Notes under the pieces: model-generated | Told to the model about the DNA's origin: nothing | Seen by the model: only the letters and a program-made list of their open reading frames with translations | Database searches by the model: none | NCBI RefSeq assembly: GCF_900114475.1 | Contig: NZ_FOTE01000010.1 | Span: 1 to 64,000 of the forward strand | From: Paenibacillus sp. 1_12 | GTDB taxonomy: Bacteria; Bacillota; Bacilli; Paenibacillales; NBRC-103111 | Reading direction: 5' to 3' | DNA length: 64,000 bases | In this document: positions 43,122 to 52,193 of the stretch, in pieces | How the letters are laid out: the number at the start of each line of letters is the position of its first letter | Numbering within the stretch: position 1 is the stretch's first letter | Program-made: the position numbers and the translations under genes

Positions 43122-43607
43122 ATGAATCATAGTTCTTGGGAAAGCTTGATTTATGCGGAGTCAGAGCAAGAACAGGCTGAGTATCAGCAAATGGTGCACC
43201 ACGGCGGTTATTCCACTTTTCATCAATTGTTGGAGGGGATTAAACACAAGCTGAAGTATATGCAGGATGCAGAGATTGAACAGGTCAAGGGTTGGCTTGA
43301 TAAGGGGCAGCGATTATTTCCCGAGCCTGGCGTTTTCAGTCCTTCCTGGCTGCATATATGGGATGAGCTCAAACAAATCATTTCCATTAAATCTGATATC
43401 ATGTCAAGGATTCCGCTTGCAGACCGAGATGGGGAATGGCAAATTCTTATCGATAATCCGCTATCCATTCAGGAAATCGTATGCCATCCCGCTTTAAGCT
43501 TTGATGAGGCCGCTTATTTGTACAGTTATTTTCGACCGGGGCTTGAGAAAAATGAATACATTCGACTGCAAAAAATTATTTCCCTAATTACCGATGTTGG
43601 CGATTGA
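43122..43607 (+). CDS. Unknown protein, about 161 residues
   Basis: I do not recognise a family. The ATG at 43122 follows AAGGGG by 12 bases; a TTG at 43110 abuts that site. The protein is soluble and mixed alpha-helical, rich in charged residues (EQEQAEYQQMVHHGGYSTFH; LKYMQDAEIEQVKGWLDKGQ), with one cysteine. It is followed by a bidirectional terminator and preceded by the EamA gene with a 104-base gap. Confidence 0.6.
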   Translation: MNHSSWESLIYAESEQEQAEYQQMVHHGGYSTFHQLLEGIKHKLKYMQDAEIEQVKGWLDKGQRLFPEPGVFSPSWLHIWDELKQIISIKSDIMSRIPLADRDGEWQILIDNPLSIQEIVCHPALSFDEAAYLYSYFRPGLEKNEYIRLQKIISLITDVGD

Positions 43608-43738
43608 AAGCGCTATCTGTATGCTATCTCTGCTTAATCTGTTGATTCGTGGAAGGTAATCGAAGTAAAATGTCGAAGCTCGTACTGTTTTATCGAGTTG
43701 TGCGCTTACCCGGGAAATAATGAAAATAGTACAGAAAT

Positions 43739-43771
43739 AACCCCCGATTTCCTGAACTGGATTCGGGGGTT
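43739..43771. terminator. Bidirectional terminator
   Basis: AACCCCCGA at 43739-43747 pairs perfectly with TCGGGGGTT at 43763-43771, with A/T-rich flanks. It separates the convergent genes ending at 43607 and 43837. Confidence 0.8.
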
Positions 43772-43836
43772 GTGCTCATTCAGAGGTACCTTTGCTTACA
43801 ATTGCTCAATGGCTATTAATCTTTAATTCATAACTA

Positions 43837-45063
43837 TTAAGAGTTGACCTCTTGCTGATTCCGAATCTTAGGCAAGCTCATCTCATTATCCACCTGTGAT
43901 TTCTTCCAGGTCCATGTCAATGCCGCAGCCACAAAGCCGAGGATGCCGGCAAAATAAAATCCACTATTCAAACCACCGAATTCATTGAGCCATCCTGCCA
44001 TAAAAGGTCCGGCAAACATTCCCATTGCATATACGGCCTGATAAAAGCCCATCGCTGTAGCACGTTTCTCAGGCTGTATGTGCTGAATAACGAGCCCAAG
44101 CAGCAATGGGAAATGAAGACCCTGAAAAAAACCGTTAAAGATCTGTGTAAGAAGAAGCATTGAAAAGCTATTAACCAATGGCATAACCACTGTACATAAT
44201 GCACTGCATACAAATGCAACCGCCACAACCTGCCAAGAGCCAAATTTGGGTGCCAGTACTCTTCCTGAAAGGAAGGAAGTCAACGCGTGTGGGATCATGA
44301 ATGCAAATACGAGTACAGTTAAGTCGAGCTTATTGGCTCCAAGCGCAAGGGCAAGTGAAGGCGTAAAGCCGAACATCGTAATAAATAACACGCAGTGCGC
44401 TAGGATGGATAACACAGAAACCTTCAGGAGAAGCGGCTCCTTCATTACCTGCAGCAAGCCGCTGAGTCGAATAGGCTGAAGCGTTATACTTTGCTTCGGC
44501 TCACGAATGCCAATGCTAACAAGCAATCCAGCTACACCAATAAAGCTTCCTGCCCAGAAGGTGGCACTCCATCCCCACTCCTCAACCAAATAACCGCTTA
44601 TCCCCATCCCCAGTAACTGGCCCGCCGCCGTTAACAAGCTAATTAACCCCATTGCCCGGGTCATGTGTTCTTGTCTAAAATAGCTCGCGTATAATACTGT
44701 AAAAGCCGCCCAGGTTGAAGCTCCGATCCCGGACATAATCCTTCCAGCGAGCGCCCAGCCCATATGCTCTCCCCAAGCAAAAAAAATGCAGCTTAGCGAG
44801 GTTGCTAGCATTCCAAGCATCATAAAGGGTTTTCTTGCCTTCAACCGATCAGAAGCAATACCGAGCGGCAAGCGAAGAACAATTTGGACGAGACCGTAGC
44901 TTCCCAATACCAATCCGGCAAAACTGTAGGATGCGCCCAAGTGCTCCAAGTATGGCGAGAGAATTGGGACGTACGTATACAGTGATGCCCAGAAAGATAC
45001 CGTAACAATAATAAAAATAATATGCTGCGCCCTGGAAGGCGTCGTGCTGTTTAAATCACTCAT
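43837..45063 (-). CDS. Major facilitator superfamily transporter
   Basis: 408 residues, twelve hydrophobic segments. The MFS loop 2-3 motif appears as RLPLGIASDRLKARKPFMML (GxxxDRxGRR type), and VLVFAFMIPHALTSFLSGRV marks the second half. Probably a drug or metabolite exporter; the substrate is unknown. It follows the alcohol dehydrogenase gene by 20 bases and may be co-transcribed with it. Confidence 0.88.
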   Translation of the reverse strand: MSDLNSTTPSRAQHIIFIIVTVSFWASLYTYVPILSPYLEHLGASYSFAGLVLGSYGLVQIVLRLPLGIASDRLKARKPFMMLGMLATSLSCIFFAWGEHMGWALAGRIMSGIGASTWAAFTVLYASYFRQEHMTRAMGLISLLTAAGQLLGMGISGYLVEEWGWSATFWAGSFIGVAGLLVSIGIREPKQSITLQPIRLSGLLQVMKEPLLLKVSVLSILAHCVLFITMFGFTPSLALALGANKLDLTVLVFAFMIPHALTSFLSGRVLAPKFGSWQVVAVAFVCSALCTVVMPLVNSFSMLLLTQIFNGFFQGLHFPLLLGLVIQHIQPEKRATAMGFYQAVYAMGMFAGPFMAGWLNEFGGLNSGFYFAGILGFVAAALTWTWKKSQVDNEMSLPKIRNQQEVNS

Positions 45064-45083
45064 TCTGTTTCTCCTAATAGCAA

Positions 45084-46250
45084 TTACAAGCTCAATTCCA
45101 AAATCTCATGTACGGCATCCGCATCCAAGCTTTTGAACGAACCCACTGTACCAAAACGCACGGTTTCTTTGGCCATCCGATCAAGCTCTTTCCCGTCAAT
45201 CTTCAAGTCGCCAAGAGTTGCAGGAGCACCGATTCTTGTGAAGTAATCACGTGTCGCTTGAATACCTGCCAATGCAATTTCCTCATCAGTTTTACCTGCT
45301 GGATCCACCTGCCACACACGTACGGCAAATTGAACAAAACGATCAAGCCGCGTGTTAAACACATATTTCATCCAGTTAGGGAATACGATAGACAAGCCTT
45401 CCGCATGGGCTATGTCATAGATAGCACTGATTTCATGTTCGATCATATGAGTGGACCAATCGTTTTGCATACCGACACTGATCATACCACCGTTCAATGC
45501 ATAGGTTCCACAGAGCATCAGGTTGGCACGCGCCTCATAATTATCAGGCTGTTTTAGAGCAATCTCTCCATTCTCGATTACGGTTTGCAGAATGGATTCA
45601 CATAATCTTTCCTGTAATGGAGTGTTCGTTGTTGTAGAAAAATATTGCTCAAAAACGTGTGACATCGTATCGACAATACCATTTACCGTTTGGTTAGCAG
45701 GCACTGAATAAGTTAAGGTTGGGTCCAAAATACTGAATTTCGGATAAGCATGAATGCTTCCGAATGCTTTTTTAAGATTTTCCTCCCAGTTGGTAATGAC
45801 AGAACTACCGTTCATCTCCGAGCCGGTTGCTGACAGTGTCAAAATCGTTCCGAGTGGCAGAGCTGACGTGATCTGAGCTTTATGCATCAGAAAGTCCCAT
45901 ACATCCCCTTCATAAGGAACACCAACAGCGACTGCTTTGGCTGCATCAAGGACACTACCGCCGCCTACTGCCAATATGAAATCCAGTGAATGCTCACGGC
46001 ATAGCTCTATGCCTTTGCGGACTGTTGAAACGCGAGGATTGGGCTCTACCCCGGATAGCTCATGCACGACTGCACCGATTTGCTTCAGCTGCTGCTGAAC
46101 CTGATCATATAAACCGTTCGCTTTGATACTGCCGCCGCCGTAAACTAATAACACCCTTTTACCATATTCGGCCAATTGCTCGCCCAGCTTGTTCACAGTA
46201 CCGGCTCCAAATAGAATCCGAGTTGGATTTTGAAATTGAAATGAATTCAT
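45084..46250 (-). CDS. Iron-containing alcohol dehydrogenase (butanol dehydrogenase-like)
   Basis: 388 residues. N-terminal FQFQNPTRILFGAGTVNKLG, the dinucleotide site LDFILAVGGGSVLDAAKAVA, and metal ligands in the His-rich helix region DWSTHMIEHEISAIYDIAHA match YugJ/BdhA/YqhD-type enzymes. They reduce aldehydes with NAD(P)H using Fe2+ or Zn2+. The GGGS motif favours NADPH, but this is not decisive. First gene of a possible two-gene unit with the MFS transporter. Confidence 0.9.
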   Translation of the reverse strand: MNSFQFQNPTRILFGAGTVNKLGEQLAEYGKRVLLVYGGGSIKANGLYDQVQQQLKQIGAVVHELSGVEPNPRVSTVRKGIELCREHSLDFILAVGGGSVLDAAKAVAVGVPYEGDVWDFLMHKAQITSALPLGTILTLSATGSEMNGSSVITNWEENLKKAFGSIHAYPKFSILDPTLTYSVPANQTVNGIVDTMSHVFEQYFSTTTNTPLQERLCESILQTVIENGEIALKQPDNYEARANLMLCGTYALNGGMISVGMQNDWSTHMIEHEISAIYDIAHAEGLSIVFPNWMKYVFNTRLDRFVQFAVRVWQVDPAGKTDEEIALAGIQATRDYFTRIGAPATLGDLKIDGKELDRMAKETVRFGTVGSFKSLDADAVHEILELSL

Positions 46251-46390
46251 TAGTACGCCTCCGCTTCTATGTATGCATCCTGTGCATCCGTTTGTTTTGT
46301 ATATGTTCCTAAATCATTATAGCCTTTAGCTCTACATTTTAAAATAACTGACCATTGCTTTACCAACTTACCTAAAGGTAACCCGCCGAA

Positions 46391-47146
46391 TTATAACCAT
46401 AAGGAGTCCCATATAGTTCTAGCCTGACTACCCAGGGGGGTTACAAAGGCATTCCACAGCAAAACCAATGTCAAGGTGATACATACATTTTCCACCAGAA
46501 AGCCGCTGAACTTGCCCGTACTCATCAATGGAATCCTGAGCTTCCACTTAAGCGGAGGGATAGGCTGTATACCATGTTTCGTTAACACATCACAGAGCAA
46601 ATGAAGCGAATAAGAAACCGCGCCAGCTATCCACAAGGGCATAGCCAATTGAACAGATGCTGCATAAAGCAAACCGCCCCAGATGGCAATGCCATATATC
46701 GAGTGCGTCAAGCCGCGGTGCGGAAGTACGGAGCAAACCATAAGCAGTGCTCCGACTGCAGCCAGCCAAGGGCCTCCATCAGCACCCAAATACAGCAGCA
46801 GACCACCGAGAGCGGCCATCAGCAATTGACGAAATAATCGGTGATTGGCCAAACAAATCGCTATTAACAAGATACCGATACCATAGCTGAACGGAAGGAA
46901 AAAGGATTGCAGATACGCATATACGATCCACCCTACCCCAATAGCTGCAAGCAGCCACTTTAACTTCTTTATCAAGGAATTGGGAACGGTCTTTTGCAAT
47001 AATAGGCTATTTGGTTCATCAATGTCAGGAAGCAGTGAGCTAATCAAAGCTATGGCAAAGCCAGGCAATGTGACACCCTGACCAATCAGCTGCATGAGGG
47101 ACATGGTAACTCCTGTGCTTACAATCAGATGGGTTCGTCCCGTCAT
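46391..47146 (-). CDS. ydjM: YdjM-like (DUF457) membrane-bound metal-dependent hydrolase
   Basis: 251 residues with six to seven hydrophobic segments. The metal-binding signature is intact: GRTHLIVSTG at the start, LISSLLPDIDEPNSLL, LPHRGLTHSIYGIAIWG and YSLHLLCDVLTKHGIQPIPP. These histidines and aspartates resemble the phospholipase-like site of the DUF457 family. In E. coli ydjM is LexA-controlled; here too a LexA-type box overlaps the promoter (47245-47257). Function unknown; a membrane-stress or DNA-damage role is inferred. AAGGAAG precedes the ATG. Confidence 0.88.
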   Translation of the reverse strand: MTGRTHLIVSTGVTMSLMQLIGQGVTLPGFAIALISSLLPDIDEPNSLLLQKTVPNSLIKKLKWLLAAIGVGWIVYAYLQSFFLPFSYGIGILLIAICLANHRLFRQLLMAALGGLLLYLGADGGPWLAAVGALLMVCSVLPHRGLTHSIYGIAIWGGLLYAASVQLAMPLWIAGAVSYSLHLLCDVLTKHGIQPIPPLKWKLRIPLMSTGKFSGFLVENVCITLTLVLLWNAFVTPLGSQARTIWDSLWL

Positions 47147-47218
47147 AATAATACTACGCTTCCTTTCTTTAACAAGTTGTAGATGAACATGATGTTCATG
47201 CTGCGTTTAGCTCTCATT

Positions 47219-47257
47219 ATTATAACATGCTCACTCACTTTATGCGAACACACGTTC
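47219..47257 (-). promoter_or_regulatory. Promoter of the ydjM-like gene with LexA (SOS) box
   Basis: CGAACACACGTTC at 47245-47257 fits the Bacillus SOS box CGAACRNRYGTTC at every position. On the minus strand it overlaps TTCGCA (47248-47243), which is 18 bases from TATAAT (47224-47219), so LexA binding would block the -35 element. The gene starts at 47146. Confidence 0.75.
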
Positions 47258-47382
47258 ACATGCCCAATAAAAAAATAACAAATAAATAAATTGATGATTA
47301 CCATTCGCAGGCTGTTTGAAGTTGGTCTAAGAGGTTTATATATTTCTTAGAAGAACACTAAAATAAAAGAGGAGCTAATCCT

Positions 47383-47637
47383 ATGAGAACATCATCTAAA
47401 GCAAACAGCAGCGAACTATTGGAACAATTGGAAGCGGTCGATTTTGCCTTAGTCGACATGATTTTATATTTGGATGTAAATCCCAAAGATTCAAATGCAT
47501 TAACTCAACATGATGAATTATGTGAACAACGCAAAGAAATTCGCAACCAATTGGCACTTGCGAATGGTATTGCTTTTAATTATGAATCCAACCGTAAAGT
47601 GGCGTGGCCGTGGGGCCAATCTCCGTGGCCATGGTAA
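47383..47637 (+). CDS. cotJB: CotJB-like spore coat protein
   Basis: 84 residues, GAGGAG before the ATG. LLEQLEAVDFALVDMILYLD is the family helix, and the tail VAWPWGQSPWPW matches the diagnostic W-P-W repeats of CotJB. CotJB normally sits in a cotJA-cotJB-cotJC operon of the mother cell; neither cotJA nor the manganese-catalase-like cotJC is adjacent here, and a terminator follows at once. An orphan copy. Confidence 0.85.
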   Translation: MRTSSKANSSELLEQLEAVDFALVDMILYLDVNPKDSNALTQHDELCEQRKEIRNQLALANGIAFNYESNRKVAWPWGQSPWPW

Positions 47638-47668
47638 CGATCTCCTAAATCATATTGTAGAATTTATT

Positions 47669-47704
47669 CCTTGAGCTTATTGGCTAAATCGCCATTGCTC
47701 AAGG
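47669..47704 (+). terminator. Terminator after cotJB
   Basis: CCTTGAGC at 47669-47676 pairs with GCTCAAGG at 47697-47704, with inner GGC/GCC pairs, followed by TTTTATT. Confidence 0.75.
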
Positions 47705-47764
47705 TTTTATTGCTTTCAGTCACCTTTTTAATGTCAGCCTCTGGTAGATCCCTTTCAAGAAAAT

Positions 47765-47798
47765 CGGCCCTTGAGACAGATATCTGCATCAAGAGCCG
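47765..47798 (-). terminator. Terminator of the efflux operon
   Basis: CGGCCCTTGA (47765-47774) and TCAAGAGCCG (47789-47798) pair with one wobble; the loop contains the palindrome CAGATATCTG. On the minus strand ATTTTCTT follows. It lies 16 bases after the stop at 47814. Confidence 0.7.
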
Positions 47799-47813
47799 CT
47801 CTTTAAAGTGTAT

Positions 47814-50114
47814 TTATTGTTTAAATGTAGCAATCAACCGTTTGGCAACACCAGTTGGAGTTGTAATATCCTCATAGATGTGAAGAGTCAACGGATAATC
47901 GAGCTGCTCAGATTTGATATCGCTAAACGTGATCGTCTGTGCTCCATTGATCAATTTACCTGTACCCTGCAGCTGTTGTGTCGTACTTCCCAATACCCGA
48001 TCTCTGCCATCCACAATTTCGAATTCCATTTGGGCGAATGTATTATCGACAATAACCTCTGCAGCTTTTTGGATATCAAGACTCAGCTTAAGCTTATACG
48101 TATAAGCATTGGAGCTGTATACGGACGACAAGTCCCATTCTTCAATATTTACGGTATAAGGATAAAACGAAAGTTTTTTGCTTACTGCCATTGGATCATC
48201 TTCTCCTGCTTGATTAACGGCTACCTTGTAATCGGCGATAGGCAGTTTTAATTTTAGCGAATTGGATGTATCCAGAATACTCAATTTAAATGTACCTTGC
48301 GCCGATGGCGGCAGCATATACGAATAGCTGTACACATAGGCTGAGTCCGGAATCAGCTGTGTTAGAGAGGTCGTTTGACGTGTACCAGGGAAAGCAGTTC
48401 CAGAGCTATCTGTTAAAGTGGTATCAAATGTTGGCAGTGCCAGCGTGTCATTGCTTTTATTCAAAAATTTAAATTTTGCAACGACGGTCTGATAACCATT
48501 GTCCGCATTGGTATGCCCATTCAGTTCCACCATCGAAACTTCCAAATTATTATCGATGACATGACTGCCTGTATAGAAAGTAAATGGCTGTCCAAGATCG
48601 TACTGTGGTATCGAATTCAGGTTGGAAGCAGCTGCAAGACCTTCTTGAAGACTGACAATTGCTATTGGCAATGAGCTTGTAATCGATGAAGAACTGTTCG
48701 ATTGAGAAGCTGTTGACGTATTTGTTGAATTGTTGGATGATGTTGTTCCATTTGCTGACGTGTTCGCCGTATTACCAGTCGTTGTTGAATTGGTTGTTGA
48801 CGAGTTGGCAGTTGATGCTCCAGTTGTTGTACCTGAAGTGTTCGTATTGGATGTCGTTGTGTTATTTGATGTGGTAGCTGCACCTGTTCCTGAAGCTTTA
48901 CGGCTATCTGATACCAGGAATTGAAGCTGATCAGCTGCTATCCCTTCTGGGAGTACAATCGCAAATCGGTAAATACCGGATTCTCCTGGAGCAATATATG
49001 CGTCTGGCGAGACAACAGTCTCTGCACTCACAGATAACCCTGCGTCTGTAGACATTAACGTGCCTAATAATGATGGTGTCTGCAAGGTGCTTTTGCTATC
49101 GTTGTGAATAACAGCCGTAATAAGTGCACCTTTTTTAGTGGAGATCAGTTGTTCCTCTGCCTTTTGCAGTTCCAAGGTTACACCTGTCCGTCCTTGAATA
49201 AGGTAAGGCGTGCGGTCTCCCATTTTAACTAACTGAAATAATGAAGACAGGGACAGCTTGCCAAACGATTTAATACCAGTATTATCGAGTGAAAGCTCCA
49301 ATGACATTTTATCTGTAGCTGGTGCCGTATCCATGCTGGCAGTTAACAATACATGCTTGGTTTGACCTGCATTAATGGTGCTGCCATCTATGGCATTAGA
49401 TGTGAATACGATTGTTCTTCCTTGTCCGTCGCGAAGCAAATATTTTAATCCCGATGGCAGAGTAACCGTCTCCGAACCTGTAGGAGTTACAGTAGTATCT
49501 ACCAGCACGGTCCATTTTCCATCCTGAGGTACCGTGATCGCTTTGACAGCCTGGATGGAGACATAAGAGCTTGCTGTTAATGAAGTGTCTACATCGGCGA
49601 GGTTCAGTAGTAGCTGCTGAGCTTGTTCACCTAACGACTGTGCATTCGCTACGGAAAGCGAGCCTACATCCTGCATACTGGAGCCATTACGCTGAAAAAC
49701 AGTAACCTTCAAATCGCTTGTTTGCAGCGAACCAGGAATCGTTGCTACATAATAGTAACCTGCCGCTGTGTGCGGTGAAACCAGGGCATCGGCAGCTTGA
49801 CTCATTTGTGCATAATAGCTGCCACCTGAGGTCGAGGTCACTTTAATACCATACTGATTAAAATCAACAACCGAATCGCCATCATTGTTAAGCTTGACGT
49901 TAAATCGCATCATCTGGGAGTCAGCGCCTTTGGAAATTGAAGCTTCCTCCAATGTAAAGTAAACAGAATTGTTAATAAACACGCCTTCCTTGCCAGCATA
50001 AGTAATCGAATTAGTCCATGAGTAGAAAATCATGGCCAGCATGGATACGATAAGAACCGCAATAAGAGCCTTATGTGCTGGCTTTCTTCCATCACGCAAT
50101 TGTTGAACAACCAT
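47814..50114 (-). CDS. Large membrane-anchored extracellular protein of the efflux operon
   Basis: 766 residues. One N-terminal transmembrane helix (ALIAVLIVSMLAMIFYSWTN) anchors a long extracellular part. Residues about 40-405 form beta-rich domains. A low-complexity Ser/Thr/Asn/Gly linker of some 80 residues follows (for example NTTTSNTNTSGTTTGASTAN), then a further beta-rich region with VEIN-like repeats to the end. No catalytic motif recognised. It is last in the unit with the MacB-type permease, ATPase and adaptor, so it may assist export or receive the exported substrate at the surface. The family is unknown to me. Confidence 0.75.
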   Translation of the reverse strand: MVVQQLRDGRKPAHKALIAVLIVSMLAMIFYSWTNSITYAGKEGVFINNSVYFTLEEASISKGADSQMMRFNVKLNNDGDSVVDFNQYGIKVTSTSGGSYYAQMSQAADALVSPHTAAGYYYVATIPGSLQTSDLKVTVFQRNGSSMQDVGSLSVANAQSLGEQAQQLLLNLADVDTSLTASSYVSIQAVKAITVPQDGKWTVLVDTTVTPTGSETVTLPSGLKYLLRDGQGRTIVFTSNAIDGSTINAGQTKHVLLTASMDTAPATDKMSLELSLDNTGIKSFGKLSLSSLFQLVKMGDRTPYLIQGRTGVTLELQKAEEQLISTKKGALITAVIHNDSKSTLQTPSLLGTLMSTDAGLSVSAETVVSPDAYIAPGESGIYRFAIVLPEGIAADQLQFLVSDSRKASGTGAATTSNNTTTSNTNTSGTTTGASTANSSTTNSTTTGNTANTSANGTTSSNNSTNTSTASQSNSSSSITSSLPIAIVSLQEGLAAASNLNSIPQYDLGQPFTFYTGSHVIDNNLEVSMVELNGHTNADNGYQTVVAKFKFLNKSNDTLALPTFDTTLTDSSGTAFPGTRQTTSLTQLIPDSAYVYSYSYMLPPSAQGTFKLSILDTSNSLKLKLPIADYKVAVNQAGEDDPMAVSKKLSFYPYTVNIEEWDLSSVYSSNAYTYKLKLSLDIQKAAEVIVDNTFAQMEFEIVDGRDRVLGSTTQQLQGTGKLINGAQTITFSDIKSEQLDYPLTLHIYEDITTPTGVAKRLIATFKQ

Positions 50115-50132
50115 ATTGTAATTCCTCCTTAG

Positions 50133-50243
50133 AGTTTGCGAAGCAAACTGTCTTCGTAAGCATCATCTGAGTTTGCGAAGCAAACGTGTCTTCGTATGCA
50201 TTGTCTGATTTTACGAGCAAACCGTCTTCATAAGTATCAATAT
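50133..50243. repeat. Three tandem 37-base repeats
   Basis: Copies at 50133-50168, 50169-50206 and 50207-50243, the third more diverged. Copies 1 and 2 each contain GTTTGCGAAGCAAAC, a perfect 6-3-6 inverted repeat that would form a hairpin in the transcript. They fill the gap between the permease and the 766-residue protein. Confidence 0.7.
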
Positions 50244-50270
50244 TCTACATAATGAACCTTTTCACATCTA

Positions 50271-51446
50271 TTAATCGGTACGTAAAGCATCGATTGGCCG
50301 AAGCTTGGAAGCTTTGTTGGCAGGATATAAACCGAAAATAACTCCGACCAGAACAGAGAACAAAAATGCATACAAGCTGATATCAAATGAAACGACAGTT
50401 AACTGCTTAGGATTGAAATAAGGCCATATCTTAGCTAAAGTAACACCTAATGCCAGCCCAATGAGTCCTCCCAAACCGCTGATTACGACAGCTTCAAATA
50501 GAAATTGCAGCAAAATGTTCCTACGCTTGGCCCCTATCGATTTGCGAATACCAATTTCTCTCGTACGTTCACTCACTGTAACCAGCATAATGTTCATAAT
50601 CCCTATCCCTCCAACCAACAGGGATATGCAAGCGACACTCACCAGCTGACTCGTTAACGTATTTGAAGCTTCCGTACTTGCTGTTAATAGCTGATCTTGG
50701 TTCGTAAAACGAAAACCGTTGGCGCTTTTAAATTTATAGGTCAGGAATGAAGTCAATGTCGCTTGTGCTTTAGTAATGTCTTCCTTTGTAGTAGCTTCAA
50801 CATAAGTAGTCCGTATAGCGCCCAGGTTCAGCTGACGTTGTGCTGTAGTGAGCGGTACGATAGCAGAAGTATCCGCAGAAGCGCCGCCTATCGTGGAACC
50901 CTTCGCATTAAGCACACCAACGACCGTGAATTGAAAGCCGTTGATATTAATCTGCTTATCCAGTGGATCGACATTACCGAATAGCTCTTTGGCAACTGTT
51001 GTGCCAAGAACAGCTACATTCGTCCGCAAATCCAGATCCGATTCCGTAATAAAGCGTCCTTCCTTAAGTGAAGCCTTCAAAATGGTCATATATCTTTCAT
51101 TTGACCCCATGACCGTATAGGAGTCTTGTGTTGTGTTGTATTTGATGTTGATGTTGGAAGTAACCGTTGGGGCCATTGCGCTGATTTCCGGAAATTGTTC
51201 AAAGGTCATTATATCCTGATAATCCAGCTGTGTAGCGCGGCCCGTATTCAATAAATTCACGACCAGCAGGTTCGTACCCATATTTTCATATTGCTTGGCG
51301 ATCTGGGCAGATGTGCCTTGCCCGATTGCTACCAGCGTTACAACAGAGCTGACACCGATGATAACTCCAAGCATCGTAAGTAAAGTTCGCATCCAGCTGG
51401 CACTAACGGTTTTGAGTGCCATCCGCAGCAATTCTGTAATTCTCAT
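50271..51446 (-). CDS. MacB-type ABC transporter permease
   Basis: 391 residues. Helix 1 (MRTLLTMLGVIIGVSSVVTL), a periplasmic-type MacB core domain of about 220 residues (GTTVAKELFGNVDPLDKQIN), then three C-terminal helices with ERTREIGIRKSIGAKRRNIL, the FtsX-family coupling segment. MacB-type mechanotransmission permeases work with an adaptor and an ATPase, both encoded just upstream. It overlaps the ATPase gene by four bases. Confidence 0.92.
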   Translation of the reverse strand: MRITELLRMALKTVSASWMRTLLTMLGVIIGVSSVVTLVAIGQGTSAQIAKQYENMGTNLLVVNLLNTGRATQLDYQDIMTFEQFPEISAMAPTVTSNINIKYNTTQDSYTVMGSNERYMTILKASLKEGRFITESDLDLRTNVAVLGTTVAKELFGNVDPLDKQININGFQFTVVGVLNAKGSTIGGASADTSAIVPLTTAQRQLNLGAIRTTYVEATTKEDITKAQATLTSFLTYKFKSANGFRFTNQDQLLTASTEASNTLTSQLVSVACISLLVGGIGIMNIMLVTVSERTREIGIRKSIGAKRRNILLQFLFEAVVISGLGGLIGLALGVTLAKIWPYFNPKQLTVVSFDISLYAFLFSVLVGVIFGLYPANKASKLRPIDALRTD

Positions 51447-52165
51447 ACCGTTGCCTCCAGCGCCTTCAATTGTCGCAACTCAGGCTCGTTCTCCATATCA
51501 CTGACTATTAATCCATCTCTTATGGTAACAATACGTTTCGCATTCTCAGCAATATGCTGGTCATGGGTAATCAAGACAATCGTATTGCCCATTTCATTTA
51601 AATGCAGCATCAGTTCCAGCACCTCTTGCCCGGTTTTGGAATCCAAAGCTCCGGTCGGCTCATCCGCCAGCAGCAAGGAAGGACCAATGGCCAAGGCACG
51701 GGCAACGGCTACCCGCTGCTGCTGCCCACCCGATAGTTCGCTTGGACGATGATGGGAGCGCTGTGCCATACCGAGCAGCTCCAGTGTTTGCATCCCTTTT
51801 TCTCTGCGTTCTTTTTTGGAGATACCAGCGTAAATCATAGGCAGCTCCACATTCTCGATAGCTGTCAGCCGCGGAAGCAGGTTGAACTGCTGAAAGATAA
51901 ACCCGATTTTGCGGTTCCGTAAGCCTGCTAGTTCATCGTCCTTCATCTTCTCTGTAGCAATACCATCGAGATTGTACGATCCGGAGGTAGGTACATCGAG
52001 TAATCCAATCATATTCATCAAGGTCGATTTACCTGATCCGCTGGGACCGACAATGGCCACAAACTCGCCAATACCGACTGAAAGAGAAATGTCTTTTAAT
52101 ATGTGAAGCTCTTCAATTCCACGAAAATAGGTTTTTCTAATTTGTGTCAGTTCGATCATTTTCAT
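51443..52165 (-). CDS. MacB/LolD-type ABC transporter ATPase
   Basis: 240 residues. Walker A IVGPSGSGKSTLMNMIG, Q-loop GFIFQQFNLLPRL, signature PSELSGGQQQRVAVARAL, Walker B LLLADEPTGALD and switch IVLITHDQHIA are all intact. It energises the permease encoded downstream; the adaptor gene lies 28 bases upstream. Confidence 0.94.
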   Translation of the reverse strand: MKMIELTQIRKTYFRGIEELHILKDISLSVGIGEFVAIVGPSGSGKSTLMNMIGLLDVPTSGSYNLDGIATEKMKDDELAGLRNRKIGFIFQQFNLLPRLTAIENVELPMIYAGISKKERREKGMQTLELLGMAQRSHHRPSELSGGQQQRVAVARALAIGPSLLLADEPTGALDSKTGQEVLELMLHLNEMGNTIVLITHDQHIAENAKRIVTIRDGLIVSDMENEPELRQLKALEATV

Positions 52166-52193
52166 AGGTCATCACCGTCCTTTCGAACTATAA

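Noticed and set aside
47191-47203. Second LexA-like palindrome GAACATGATGTTC near the ydjM promoter
   Set aside because: The half-sites are five bases apart where the Bacillus SOS box needs four, so it is unlikely to bind LexA.
50133-50243. CRISPR array
   Set aside because: The units are contiguous and similar throughout with no unique spacers, and no cas genes lie nearby.
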